This document shows positions 20,880-32,587 of a stretch of 64,000 nt of DNA, piece by piece. The position numbers and the translations under genes were made by a program. Under the pieces are notes generated by a model. It was not told where the DNA came from. It saw nothing but the letters and a program-made list of their open reading frames with translations, and did not search any database. The stretch is from assembly GCA_036924085.1 (NCBI GenBank), contig JAVGWX010000011.1, forward strand, positions 27,828,317 through 27,892,316, given 5' to 3'. This DNA is from Ariolimax columbianus. Lineage: Eukaryota > Mollusca > Gastropoda > Stylommatophora > Arionidae. The stretch's first letter is position 1. Every line of letters starts with the position of its first letter.

Positions 20880-23800
20880 CCTGTCTCAAGCTGTCAGACA
20901 TCTTCTCTCTCGGCGTTCCTCTGTCTCTCAAGCTGTCAAACATCTTCTCTCTCGGCGTTCCTCTGTCTCTCAAGCTGTCAAACAAAATCTTCTCTCTCGG
21001 CGTTCCTCTGTCTCGCAAGCTGTCAAACATCTTCTCTCTCGACATTCCTCTGTCTCTCAAGCTGTGAAACATCTTCTATGTCGGCCTTCCTCTGTCTCTC
21101 AAGCTGTCAAACATCTTCTCTCTCCGCGTTCCTCTGTCTCTCAAGCTGTCAAACATCGTCTTTCTCGGCGTTCCTCTGTCTCTTAAGCTGTCAAACATCT
21201 TCTCTCTCGGCGTTCCTCTGTCTCTCAAGCTGTCAAACATCTTCTCTCTCGGCGTTCCTCTGTCTCTCAAGCTGTCAAACATCTTCTTTCTCGGCGTTCC
21301 TCTGTCTCTCAAGCTGTCAAACATCTTCTCTCTCGGCGTTCCTCTGTCTCTCAAGCTGCCAAACATCTTCTCTCTCGACGTTCCTGTCTCTCAAGCTGTC
21401 AAACATCTTCTCTCTCGGCGTTCCTCTATCTCTCAAGCTGGCAAACATCGTCTTTCTCGGCGTTCCTCTGTCTCTCAAGCTGTCAAACATCTTCTCTCTC
21501 GGCGTTCCTCTGTCTCTCAAGCTGTCAAACATCTTCTCTCTCGGCGTTCCTCTGTCTACAGCTGTCAAACCTTATCTCTCGGCGTTCCTCTGTCTCTCAA
21601 GCTGTCAAAGTCAAACATCTTCTCTCTCGGCGTTCCTTTGTCTAAAGCTGTCAAACCTTATCTCTCGGCGTTCCTCTGTCTCTCAAGCTGTCAAAGTCAA
21701 ACATCTTCTCTCTCTGCGTTCCTCTGTCACAAGCTGTCAAACATCTTCTCTCTCGGCGTTCCTCTGTCTCTCAAGCTGTCAAACAACTTCTCTGTCGGCG
21801 TTCCACTGTCTCTCAAGCTGTCAAACATCTTTTCTCTCGGCGTTCCTCTGTCTCTCAAGCTGTCAAACATCTTCTCTCTCGGCGTTCCTCGTTCTCAAGC
21901 TGTCAAACATCTTCTCTCTGGGCGTTCTTCTGTCTCTCAAGCTGTCAAACAACTTCTCTCTCGGCGTTCCTCTGTCTCTCAAGCTGTCAAACATCTTCTC
22001 TCTCCGCGTTCCTCTGTCTCTCAAGCTGTCAAACATCGTCTTTCTCGGCGTTCCTCTGTCTCTTAAGCTGTCAAACATCTTCTCTCTCGGCGTTCCTCTG
22101 TCTCTCAAGCTGTCAAACATCTTCTCTCTCGGCGTTCCTCTGTCTCTCAAGCTGTCAAACATCTTCTTTCTCGGCGTTCCTCTGTCTCTCAAGCTGTCAA
22201 ACATCTTCTCTCTCGGCGTTCCTCTGTCTCTCAAGCTGCCAAACATCTTCTCTCTCGACGTTCCTGTCTCTCAAGCTGTCAAACATCTTCTCTCTCGGCG
22301 TTCCTCTATCTCTCAAGCTGGCAAACATCGTCTTTCTCGGCGTTCCTCTGTCTCTCAAGCTGTCAAACATCTTCTCTCTCGGCGTTCCTCTGTCTCTCAA
22401 GCTGTCAAACATCTTCTCTCTCGGCGTTCCTCTGTCTAAAGCTGTCAAACCTTATCTCTCGGCGTTCCTCTGTCTCTCAAGCTGTCAAAGTCAAACATCT
22501 TCTCTCTCTGCGTTCCTCTGTCTCAAGCTGTCAAACCTTCTCTCTCGGCGTTCCTCTGTCTCTCAAGCTGTCAAACATCTTTTCTCTCGGCGTTCCTCTG
22601 TCTCTCAAACTGTCAAACATCTTCTCTCTCGGCGTTCCTCTGTCTCAAGCTGTCAAACATCTTCTCTCTCGGCGTTCTTCTGTCTCTCAAGCTGTCAAAC
22701 AACTTCTCTCTCGGCGTTCCTCTGTCTCTCAAACATCTTCTCTCTCGGCGTTCCTCTGTCTCTCAAGCTGTCAAACATCTTCTCTCTCGGCGTTCCTCTG
22801 TCTCTCAAGCTGCCAAACATCTTCTCTCTCGACGTTCCTGTCTCTCAAGCTGCCAAACATCTTCTCTCTCGGCGTTCCTCTGTCTCTCAAGCTGTCAAAC
22901 ATCTTCTCTCTCGTCGTTACTGTGTCTCAAGCTGTCAAACCTTATCTCTCGGGGTTCCTTTGTCTCTCAATCTGTCAAACATCTTCTCCCTCGGCGTTCC
23001 TCTGTCTCTCAAGCTGTCAAACATCTTCTCTCTCGGCGTTCCTCTGTCTCTCAAGCTGTCAAACATCTTCTCTCTCAGCGTTCCTCTGTCTCTCAAGCTG
23101 CCAAACATCTTCTCTCTCTGCGTTTCTGTCTCTCAAGCTGTCAAACATCGTCTCTCTCGGCGTTCCTCTGTCTCTCAAGCTGTCAAACATCTTCTCTCTC
23201 GGCGTTCCTCTGTCTCTCAAGCTGTCAAACATCTTCTCTCTCGGCGTTCCTCTGTCTCTCAAGCTGCCAAACATCTTCTCTCTCGGCGTTCCTGTCTCTC
23301 AAGCTGTCAAACATCTTCTCTCTCGGCGTTCCTCTGTCTCTCAAGCTGCCAAACATCTTCTCTCTCGGCGTTCCTCTGTCTCTCAAGCTGTCAAACATCT
23401 TCTCTCTCTGCGTTCCTCTGTCTCAAGCTGTCAAACCTTCTCTCTCGGCGTTCCTCTGTCTCTCAAGCTGTCAAACATCTTCTCTCTCGGCGTTCCTCTG
23501 TCTCTCAAGCTGTCAAACATCTTCTCTCTCTGCGTTCCTCTGTCTCAAGCTGTCAAACCTTCTCTCTCGGCGTTACTCTGTCTCTTAAGCTGTCAAACAA
23601 CTTCTCTGTCGGCGTTCCTCTGTCTCTCAAGCTGTCAAACATCTTCTCTCTCGGGGTTCTTCTGTCTCTCAAGCTGTCAAACATCTTCTCTCTCGGCGTT
23701 CCTCTGTCTCTCAAGCTGTCAAACATATTCTCTCTCGGCGTTCCTCTGGCTCTCAAGCTGTCAAACATCTTCTCTCTCGGCGTTCTTTTGTCTCTCAAGC

Positions 23801-24000
23801 TGTCAAATATCTTCTCTCTCGGCGTTCCTCTCTCTCAAGCTGTCAAACATCTTCTCGCTTGACGTTTCTCTCTCTCTCAAGCTGTCAAACATCTTCTCTC
23901 TCGATGGTCCTCTGTCTCTCAAGCTGTCAAACATCTTCTCTCTCGGCGTTCCTCTGTCTCTCAAGCTGTCACACATCTTCTCTCTCAGCGTTCCTCTGTC
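20880..24000. repeat. 42-bp minisatellite, about 74 units (copy A)
   Basis: Units run aagctgtcaaacatcttctc then tctcggcgttcctctgtctc. The modal period is 42 bp, with shorter variants that shift register. All three plus frames and the minus frame (FDSLRDRGTPREKM) stay open for long stretches; the longest is 523 codons. It contains a higher-order duplication of period 880 bp (about 21100-21600 repeated at 21980-22480). Copy B has about 11 units (59480-59945). I read it as non-coding satellite DNA. Confidence 0.92.
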
Positions 24001-25085
24001 TTGTCTTCCTGGTTACACCGATGAAAATACAATGAATTCCGTCGTTCCGCATTCTGTCTGTCATGGTAACACCGAAGACCTTCCTCAACCACTTCCTTCC
24101 ACACGTCGAAATTCTGCTCTCACGTGCCCTGGACAGAGGTCATGTTTGGCACTAGTAGCACAGAGTCGGCATAACTATACTGTTTATCAGCTGTTGCTTT
24201 ATTGCCAAACTAATGCTGGGGCGTCTAAGCAGTAACGACAGCTGATAAGTCACCGCAGATGCTTTCTGATACAGTCAAGATTTCCCTGTCGATACTACCG
24301 TCTACCGAAAAAATCTTGCTCAAATACTTGAATTCATGGACCTGTTGAAGACAGTACATTTTCATGATGGTACAGCAGAGACTGATCATCTACAGAGTAA
24401 TTCGTGTATTGAGTTCTGTTCTGCTTCAGATGTCTAAATGTATGACCTATCAAGAATCAAAAGGTTAGCATAGAGTTATCAGATTGACTTTAAAATTCCA
24501 CAAAATAGTTATTATTGTTGGCCAAATTGAACTTTCAACTAAATTATTTATTACTGTTAGGATTTACCGAACTATTACCATATTAGGGTCACGAAAGGGC
24601 TATCATGCATCATGTCGCCGGTCATCGCCAGAATAACCGAGCAATGTTACCCAATAAAGTTAGTGGTCAAACCTATTACAGACCGCCAGTCAAGGCGACA
24701 ATAACATACGGGAAAGACGAGTTATATAGAGTTAAAAGTAGGGACAACACATCAATTAAAAAGTTAATTCACTTCATGCCGAAAATAAGAATCAAGCTCT
24801 GTCAAAATTTGCACACGTGATAGAACCATGACAGTCGCAGACAAGTAGAGCGAGAAATAGAACCTACTACTTAAGTGATTGCCCCTCTAAAATCACTCCC
24901 TTGAATATTCCATGCTCAGACACGAGATTTGCGACTTTGACTTGAGCGGAAGTTTGTTCACTTACGACCGACCAACTGGACAACAGATTTAACAGAAAAT
25001 CAGCCAAGTCGACGAGACCTGATTTGTAAGTAAATTAAACAGGAACAACTGTGTAAACAAAGTTATCAATGTGAAAAACACTATT
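24001..25085. other. Unique sequence downstream of the 42-bp array (copy A)
   Basis: Matched by copy B 59946-60631 and 61634-62035, with a sequence of about 1 kb inserted in B between them. Short frames such as 24605-24820 are not conserved as protein between copies, and no domain is recognised. Confidence 0.5.
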
Positions 25086-25089
25086 ACCA

Positions 25090-25490
25090 AACACATTCTC
25101 CAGAAGATCAGAGAATCATTGTTACCGAATGAAGACCTAAAGGAGATCAGAGAATCATTGTGTTCGAACGAAGACCTCAAGGAGATCAAAAAATCATTGT
25201 GTTCGAACGAAAACTTCAAGATCAGAGAATGATTGTGTCTGAACCAAGACATCAAGGAGATCAGAGAATCATTGTATCCGATCCAAGACCTCAAAGTGAT
25301 CAGAGAATCATTGTGTCTTAAGAAAGACCTCACGGTGATCAGAGAATCATTGCGTCTGAACTTAAACCTCACGGTGATCAGAGAATCATTGTGTCCGAAC
25401 GAAAACCTCTAGGAGATCAGAGGTTCGTTGTGTCCAAACAAAGATCTAAAACAGATCAAAGCAAGCACTGTTAATGAATAAACATATCAA
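25090..25490. repeat. 39-bp minisatellite, about 10 units (copy A)
   Basis: Units share gagatcagagaatcattgtg and cgaacgaagacctca. Copy B carries about 12 units at 62035-62525. Open frames on either strand are repeat-driven. Confidence 0.9.
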
Positions 25491-26125
25491 GAAGACCAAA
25501 GAAAACAGTTTTCGAAAAGCAGATCTGAAAGTCCAATTATCAAGCAGTAGACCTGAAAACTGAGACGAACCTACAAGCATCCATGAGGACGCTATCAATC
25601 CAGCAGCTGCAAATTGAGAACTGGCTTCAGTAGATTTTTAGTTTGTGTTAAGAGCAGAAATAATTCAGATCAGTTAGACCGACGGAACGTACATGGACAA
25701 AAGATATAACGTTGAATAATGTGTACGACAGCACGTACACCCTGAACATTGTAATTGTGTAATACATTGAAAGTCTAACATAATCGTGTGTAGAGAGAAG
25801 TAGGAATACTTACCATATATAATGAATCCATTGTTGGGTTTGAAACATAATATTTGATTTGTGTAATTTGTCATGGTTTTTTAAAAATATAAATGTATAT
25901 GTGAAATAAATATGTTAATTTATATAGCAGCCTGAAATTGTTAAATGGTGTTGAATAGAGGAGATAGGGATAAAAAAAACAGAAATATAATAAACGGTAA
26001 CTCTTTCAAACAAATAATAATATCGTCCCGTTGACCAGGACAAACAGGTAACGCTGCTACATGACAGTACACGTTGGTTTCAGTGATCAGAGAATACAAG
26101 TAAAGTAATAAACAACATATCTATT
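25491..26125. other. A+T-rich unique sequence; right end of duplication at 25681
   Basis: The first part matches copy B up to 62745, after which homology stops. The rest is A+T-rich with no gene seen. Confidence 0.5.
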
Positions 26126-26129
26126 ACAT

Positions 26130-27240
26130 ACACCCTATGGCAGAAGACTCTACACCTGATTTTGACGATTACACTTATGGTAGATGACTCTATAACTCAT
26201 GATAGATGACTACACCAACTGTAGTTCCCTTTACACCCTTTGGTAGATAACTCTACACCCCATTATATGTAAGTATTCACCCCATGGTAGATACCTCTAC
26301 CCCTCATGGTAGATAACTCTACACCTCATGGTAGATACCTCTACCCCTCATGGTAGATAACTCTACACCTCATGGTAGATAACTCTACCCCTCATGGTAG
26401 ATAACTCTACACCTCATGGTAGATAACTCTACACCCCATTATATGTAAGTATACACTCCATGGTAGATACCTCTACACCTCATGATAGATATTTCTACCC
26501 CTCATGGTAGATACCTCTACACCTCATGGTATATACCTCTACCTCTCATGGCAGATAACTCTACACACCATGGCAGCTACCTCTACACCTGATGGTAGAT
26601 AACTCTACCCACCACGGCAGATACCTCTACACCTCATGGTAGACAACTCTACCCCTCATGGTAGATAACTCTACCCACCATGGCAGATACCTCTACCCCT
26701 TGTGTAGACAACTCTACCCCTCATGGTAGATAGCTCTACACACCATGGCAGATACCTCTACACCTCATGTGGACAACTCTACACCTCATGGTTGACAACT
26801 CTACATCTCATGGTAGATAACTCTACACCTCATGGTAGACAACTCTACACCTCATGGTAGATAACTCTACACCCCATGGTAGATAACTCTACCCCACATG
26901 GTAGATAACTCTCCCCCCCCCCCACGGTAGGTAACTCTACCCTCCATGTAGATAAATCTCCCCCCCCTCCCATGGTAGATAACTCTACACTCATGGTAGA
27001 TAACTCTACATCTCATGGTAGATAACTCTACACCTCATGGTAGATAACTCTACACTCTCCCCTCCCCCCAATGGTGGATAACTCTACACTCATGGTAGAT
27101 ATCTCTACACTCATGGTAGATAACTCTACATCTCATGGTAGATAACTCTACACTCTCCCCTCTTCCCCCCCCCCTTCCCAATGGTGGATAACTCTACACT
27201 CATGGTAGATAACTCTACATCTCATGATAGAAGGCTACAT
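26130..27240. repeat. 22-bp minisatellite, about 50 units
   Basis: Units share tggtagataactctacacct and are mostly 22 bp, with c-run and deletion variants. The array lies outside the duplication and has no counterpart elsewhere in the window. A single stray unit (gatagaagactctacacacc) lies at 27590, about 350 bases past the array. Confidence 0.92.
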
Positions 27241-27289
27241 CCAGCGGTTGTTGTTATTTAATACACACAATGAGTAAGTTTACTCTTTT

Positions 27290-27490
27290 GTGATACCAGA
27301 AAAAAGCGTTGTCGTTTTTAGTAGCTTTCCTCACATACCAAGCGTCCTGATGAGGGTGTATCGGTGTCCTCCACGTGGTTGTGCTATGCTTTGATTCATC
27401 TGCGTGATGCTCACTACTAAGGGGATCACATCGATCCACATCTCTTCAGCCAGGCTGCCTTGACAACAGCCTGTTTCCAGGCAACTCTAC
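27290..27490. repeat. Dispersed repeat, copy 2 of 3 (diverged)
   Basis: Matches 17230-17485 and 56440-56645, for example gtagctttcctcacata and ttgtgctatgctttgattca. It lies outside the segmental duplication, so the element has moved independently. Confidence 0.6.
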
Positions 27491-27499
27491 ATAGTGGTC

Positions 27500-28085
27500 T
27501 TGGTCTGTATATTGTGCCTGACCCTGACGCGATGTCCTGGTCAGTATAATGGACCTGACTGGACTAGCGTCTCAGTTCCTCACACCCAAGGATAGAAGAC
27601 TCTACACACCATGGGAAGAGAGAACCAAATAATTGAAGTCAGTCACAAAGTATTTTGTCTTTATTAAAGTGTAACATAGAAGGCTTCGTGGCCTAGGACT
27701 GAAACTCGCTGCCCGGTTTTTACAAAGCCCAACGCACCAGGTTCGACAACCATCGTGTTCAGTTCGACCAGAACTAGAATTTTTCTTGGGCGATTGCTCC
27801 ACCACGTACGGGAAGGAAGGGCAATCTACCGTACTGCACACTTGCCTAGAAACTTAAAACAGATGGCGGTTGTAAGAAGCCACGTTCTGTAAAGGACCCA
27901 AACGACCTGCAGAAATTGGGATGCTTATCCCATATGAGGAGCCAATCTGCAATACAACAACAATGCAACACGTACAGAAATCACATAAATCAAAAGAACA
28001 GACTAATACAGCACCTACAAGCTAAAAACTATGGCACAAGTGATGACTGAGAAGAAATATAAGGAATAGACACAACTCTACACAG
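27500..28085. other. Sequence without a recognised gene
   Basis: A 79-codon minus frame (27602-27841) has no motif I can name. The rest is short frames only. Confidence 0.4.
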
Positions 28086-28089
28086 ATGA

Positions 28090-28790
28090 TGTTATAACAA
28101 AAGAGGCTTTCTCAACCGTCAAATCGTCCGCAAACATTCTCATCTGCGAGTACTAAGAATACTTAAGAAAGAAAAGCAATTACCAATAAAAATAGTTGTC
28201 TTCCCAGACTACATATATATATATAATAGAGGCAATACAATACAAGCAACGAATCACTGTTATCAGAAATCAGAGCAGAACAATGAAAACTCCAGAGATC
28301 TTCAACAATTGCCCTACAATGGCTACACTAAGGACTCACGGTAAATGAGAGAGCCGAAGCTTTATCAAAAATTGCAGTAAAAAGGCACAATTTCAGAATC
28401 TAGTACCATACAGAGAGATCGAGAACATCGCCAGAAATCAATTTAAACACCAATAGAGAGATGGCATGAATATAAGCAGAAGAACAGACCCAATTCACCA
28501 ACTCAAAGGAAACCAACAAACTACTTTATTTCCTACGATAACTGCTCACTGAAGACTACTAGAACATCGACTAAAGATCTCACACACAGATGAATACCCA
28601 AGTGAAATAGTTGGCCAGAAACCTGAACACATTCCACAGGAACGCCCAATCTATGGGGAAATTAGATTGGAGATCTGGCCAGAGAATGCGGACGTTAGGG
28701 ACAGTCACTCCGACCTGGGGACAACTACAGACTTCGTCATGGCAACTGGCCTGCAGATATAACATGATCAAAGGAACCTGAACGCAAATA
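28090..28790 (+). pseudogene. Highly diverged RNase H-bearing LINE C-terminal relic
   Basis: Pieced across frames on the plus strand, it gives LLSEIRAEQ, LTVNERAEALSKIAVK (compare GNERAD.LAK) and VPYREIENIARNQFK. These are followed by HRLKISHTDEYPSE and PEHIPQERPIYGEIRLEIWP, then a final block ending TTDFVMATGLQI. This order (end of RNase H, then the SHTDECPCG...EHILQ.CP...IWP tail) is characteristic of I-group LINEs. Cysteines have mutated (ECPCG to EYPSE) and many stops are present. Confidence 0.6.
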
Positions 28791-29250
28791 TATATATAAA
28801 GATAGATATGAAAATAAATATTGCAATACTGAATCACGTGACCCTTGGCACTAAACAGGTTGTCCTAGCCTGATCAACAAAACTTTCTTCTCTGAGTTAT
28901 TTGGTATATTACACTGGTTGCTAACCATTCTACACCCGTTAGTAAAAAACATATGGTATTCTCTCTTTTCTATGCAAGGGTATTTAACAAAGGAACGTGC
29001 TTTCAAAAATGGGGAACAACTGCAGAAATTATGATCTCAAATCAATTAATTCTCTGGGCAGTGCACGTAAACAAATGCCTCATTGTATAAATACAATTTG
29101 GGATCAAGATGCTGAGAGGCAGCGTCACGCCAACGAACCAGAACTGTTAACACACTACTACACCTCCACCTGGTGATCCTGGATAACAGACTGCAACAGA
29201 GCAGACTGGCTAAGTAGAATGAATCGAAGAGGGAAGGCTAACCCGGTATT
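28791..29250. other. Unassigned sequence
   Basis: About 460 bases between two LINE relics. No domain, repeat or shared block was recognised. Confidence 0.4.
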
Positions 29251-29252
29251 CT

Positions 29253-31130
29253 TCTTCATCGATCAACTGATGCTACGCTTCTAGTCCAGCGAGGTTTAAG
29301 AAGGATACTGCGTTTCTGGTCTTCGCCGGTCCCTCACACCTTTCCGAGCATGGTCGCTCCCCCAGACCAGACTGCCTTTCTTTGGTATGCATAGGTAGGG
29401 CATTCTTGCAGAATATGTTCCGGTGTTTGTTTTGGTGCTCAACAATCGCACGTGGCAGTGTCTCTGAAACCCATTCTGTGGAAATGTGTCTTGGATCTGC
29501 AATATCCCGTTCTAAGTCTGAAGTTATTTGTCTGTCCATCTCTGCCAAGTTTGTCTATGCTGTCATTTTCTGGCTTGTATTCTTTGTGCTGTTCTCCATT
29601 CTGTCCTCATGGATCGTTTGATGAGCGTCTTTGCCTCTTTATAGCTCTGAGCTCTGCGGATGGGGAATCTGCTTGCCGCCAGTTCCAGCTTTTGCGAGCT
29701 CATCTGCTTTCTCGTTTCCAGGGATCCCACAGTGGGCCAGAATCCATTGTAGGACTAAATCTGTTTGTTGAGACAGCAACCTTGTGTTGTTTTTGATTTC
29801 ATGTGAGAGTCCATCTTGTTTGTGGCTTGAGATGGCTTGGAGTACACTCCTGGAGTCCATCTTGTTTGTGGCTTGAGATGGCTTGGAGTACACTCCTGGA
29901 GTCCATCTTGTTTGTGGCTTGAGATGGCTTGGAGTACACTCCTGGAGTCCATCTTGTTTGTGGCTTGAGATGGCTTGGAGTACACTCCTGGAGTCCATCT
30001 TGTTTGTGGCTTGAGATGGCTTGGAGTGCACTCCTGGAGTCCATCTTGTTTGTGGCTTGAGATGGCTTGGAGTACACTCCTGGAGTCCATCTTGTTTGTG
30101 GCTTGAGGTGGCTTGGAGTACACTCCTAGAGTCCATCTTGTTTGTGGCTTGAGATGGCTTGGAGTACACTCCTGGAGTCCATCTTGTTTAAGGCTTGAGA
30201 TGGCTTGGAGTACACTCCTGGATTCCATCTTGTTTGTGGCTTGAGATGGCTTGGAGTACACTCCTGGAGTCCATCTTGTTTGTGGCTTGAGATGGCTTGG
30301 AGTACACTCCTGGAGTCCATCTTGTTTGTGGCTTGAGATGGCTTGCAGTACACTTCTGGAGTCTGTTAGAATGACCGTTTTTCTTGTATTTATGTTTTGG
30401 CTGATAAGAATCTGAGTTGCCGCATGAACAGCTATTGCTTTAGCTCTGAAATTAGTACAAGTCTCTCCTGCTGGTATGGAGTGATTTTCTCTTTCGCCAT
30501 TGGAGTGTTCGATGTAGATTCCACTGCTGCCCTATTTATCGCTCCCCTAGGCAGATCCATCTATGTACACGTGTGTCGAAGAGTTGATAGAGTACTGCCC
30601 CTTCAGCTCCTGTAGAACGTGGATTTTTTTCTCCTCTGTTGCCACTGCTCACTTTTCCTCGTTAACCCTGGAACCTCCAAGATTATTTTGAACTGGTCCT
30701 GGCTCCGTGTCTTGGGTTCTGGAATGATTGCTTCGCACTTTTTTCTGCGTGTTTTCTGTAGATTTCTCTGGCCAGATGGTTGGAGCTTTTCGTTAGTAGT
30801 CTGTTTTTTAATTCTCTCTTGGAACATCTAGACCAGAGAATGATCAGATAACTTCTTTAGTTTTTGAAACTGAGTAGAGGATTTATATTTTTTCCTGTAT
30901 TCAAGGGGCTCAATTTTTGCTGTTTTTCCCAGCTCTGTAATTTGAGTGTTTTTCAATGCTTCGAGGGTAATTCTGAGACAAATATTTTGAACTCGATCTA
31001 GTTTTCCTTTGTTTATTTTTGCCGCTGTTGACCAAGTGCTAGAGGCATTTTCCCTGATTAGTCTGATTGCACCAGTGTAGACTTGCTTGAGATCATTTTT
31101 TGTTGCCCCCCCCCCCCTCCCCACACGATG
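29253..31130 (-). pseudogene. LINE family beta relic: RT thumb, RNase H, C-terminal region
   Basis: Read on the minus strand from 31130. The RT thumb and connection come first: LKQVYTGAIR, STWSTAAKINKGKLDRVQNI, LSDHSLV. A degraded RNase H follows: ITPYQQERLVLISELK, VILTDSRSVLQAISSHKQDG, WILAHCGIPGNEKADELAKA. The element ends with a cgatgaagaagaa tail at about 29253. The TDSRS and HCGIPGNEKAD blocks carry the expected catalytic positions. A 46-bp minisatellite (29810-30365) has grown from the TDSRSVLQAI segment. Several frameshifts show it is inactive. Confidence 0.8.
29810..30365. repeat. 46-bp minisatellite, about 12 units, grown inside a LINE RNase H domain
   Basis: The unit (cores gtttgtggcttgagatggct and tggagtacactcctggagtc) is, on the minus strand, the coding sequence of DSRSVLQAISSHKQDG from the surrounding family beta RNase H. 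Flanking RNase H sequence enters from one side (VILT) and leaves on the other (SHEIKNNTRLL). Forty-six is 1 modulo 3, so successive units are read in rotating frames, and all three minus frames stay open. Confidence 0.88.
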
Positions 31131-31184
31131 TACAAGCGAGTTATTTCATCACTGAGAGTCTTTTTATGGCCCTTGTCTGGCTGT

Positions 31185-31235
31185 TCTCTATATTTGGTTT
31201 GGTAGCGGCAGATTGAGAACGAACGAAGAAGAAGA
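31185..31235 (+). other. Possible LINE 3' tail (GAA)n
   Basis: Sequence gaacgaacgaagaagaagaa on the plus strand resembles the 3' tails of the other LINEs here. The preceding bases are too short and diverged to assign a family. Confidence 0.3.
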
Positions 31236-31304
31236 ATATAATGTCAGAACATTGGATGCACATTTAAATCCCGGCACTATATGTTAATTTGAAATCCAAA
31301 TTTA

Positions 31305-31398
31305 GTATACATGAAGATACAACCAGTGTTATTTATTATACATGAAGATACAACCAGTGTTATTTGGTATACATGAAGATAGAACCAGTGTTATATGA
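31305..31398. repeat. Short tandem repeat, three units of about 37 bp
   Basis: The phrase tatacatgaagatacaacca followed by gtgttatttg is present three times in a row with small changes. Confidence 0.75.
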
Positions 31399-31399
31399 A

Positions 31400-32585
31400 A
31401 AAAAATAATTTTAAAATATCATTATTCTCACACATTCCCTTTTGTCAAACTAGTGAACAAAAATCCATGAATAAAGCGCACAAAAATGTTCATTTATGTC
31501 TGAAGATAACTGACACATTTCTTCTTGATATCCTCTGTTGCGCTAATTTAAATCATTTCTTCATTTCGTGTTCACAATAAAAAGGGTCTTAGTCGTAGTG
31601 GACCTGTACTTCTACCGAGGCGCAATCTCGTGTGCAGGCCCAGCTTTGGCGTGATCGGGGGGAGGATTACTGCTTAGCCGGCTAGGCTTGAGAAGCTTAT
31701 TACTCCACTGTGGAGGGTTGTTAACTGATATACAAGTTCATCTTAATAGACTCAAACACTAGAGCATAGTAGACCCGCAGCCTGTTAGGCGCCATCTATG
31801 CTGCTCTTAACAAACGACCTAACCACGGTCGTTGTTATGACATGTATTTGGGTAGATTTATCAATATCATTTTTGTCACGGCAAAGGCCGTTTATCATAC
31901 TATTTTCGATTTGTAACTGCCAAGCAATTTCTAACTGCCAAGCGATTTCTAACTGTTTAGCGATTTCTAACTGCCAAGCCATTTTTAACGTGCTTGACAT
32001 TGAACACGGGGATCAGGGGAATTTTTACCAGAAGATTCAGGTGAAAACAAAATCAAAGTCTAATCTGTGATTCGATTCCGCGACCTCCGGAACCAAAGGC
32101 AGAAACCTTACATCAAGACCACTGAGCCCTTCAATCAAAATGGGACGATACAAAATCTTCGTCGTCCTTATTATCAAGGACCTTTACCGTTGCTTACAGA
32201 ACTGACATTCCCTCCATTTTCCCACATGTTTTCATCATGCATACACCAAGTTATTTAAGCTCCTGCTTTGTCGGCCGCTAACAGATTTTAACACCTTTAC
32301 AAAAAAAGCATCAACAGTATTCATTTGGTCTGCTGTAGCGTCCTTAGTTGCAACACATCTAAATATCATGTGCCTTTATATCTTATTCTTCTACCTCGCT
32401 CGCCACCAGACACTCACATCAATGTCCCAGACAGAGACATCTCGCTGCCTTTAGGATGCGGGGTGTGCTTTTGCAATTTGTTCAGCCTCCTAGGCGTAGT
32501 GCAGACCTTTTCAGTGTGCATGTGTGTGGTCCTGTTTACCAAACCCTTGTCTGTCCCCAGTCTACCTGCTAGTCAATATCTGGTT
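31400..32585. other. Unassigned sequence with a short 19-20 bp repeat
   Basis: At 31905-31985 the phrase ttctaactgccaagcgat occurs about four times in tandem. No gene is recognised. Frames of up to 95 codons (32325-32612) have no identifiable domain. Confidence 0.45.
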
Positions 32586-32587
32586 TG

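Larger units (their letters stand above)
1536..25681 (+). repeat. Segmental duplication, copy A
   Basis: From about 1536 to 25681 the unique sequence, minisatellites, LINE relics and GPCR gene recur in the same order and orientation at 48562-62745. Non-repeat segments differ by only a few percent by eye, for example around 9070-9310 versus 54615-54855. Copy A carries two LINE insertions absent from copy B (3820-5297 and 10119-16295) and a much longer 42-bp array. Left homology starts at atcttgttt (A 1536, B 48562). Right homology ends at gttagaccg (A 25681, B 62745). Confidence 0.9.

Noticed and set aside
20868..24235. Open frames of 300-523 codons rich in SSCQTSSLSAFLCL and related repeats as a secreted or structural protein gene
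   Set aside because: All plus frames and a minus frame are open over the same 42-bp array, units include frame-shifting lengths, and copy B has only about 11 units with no conserved start or signal peptide.
31600..31760. tRNA- or SINE-like structure
   Set aside because: I could not find a convincing A box/B box pair or a cloverleaf by eye, and no second copy exists in the window.
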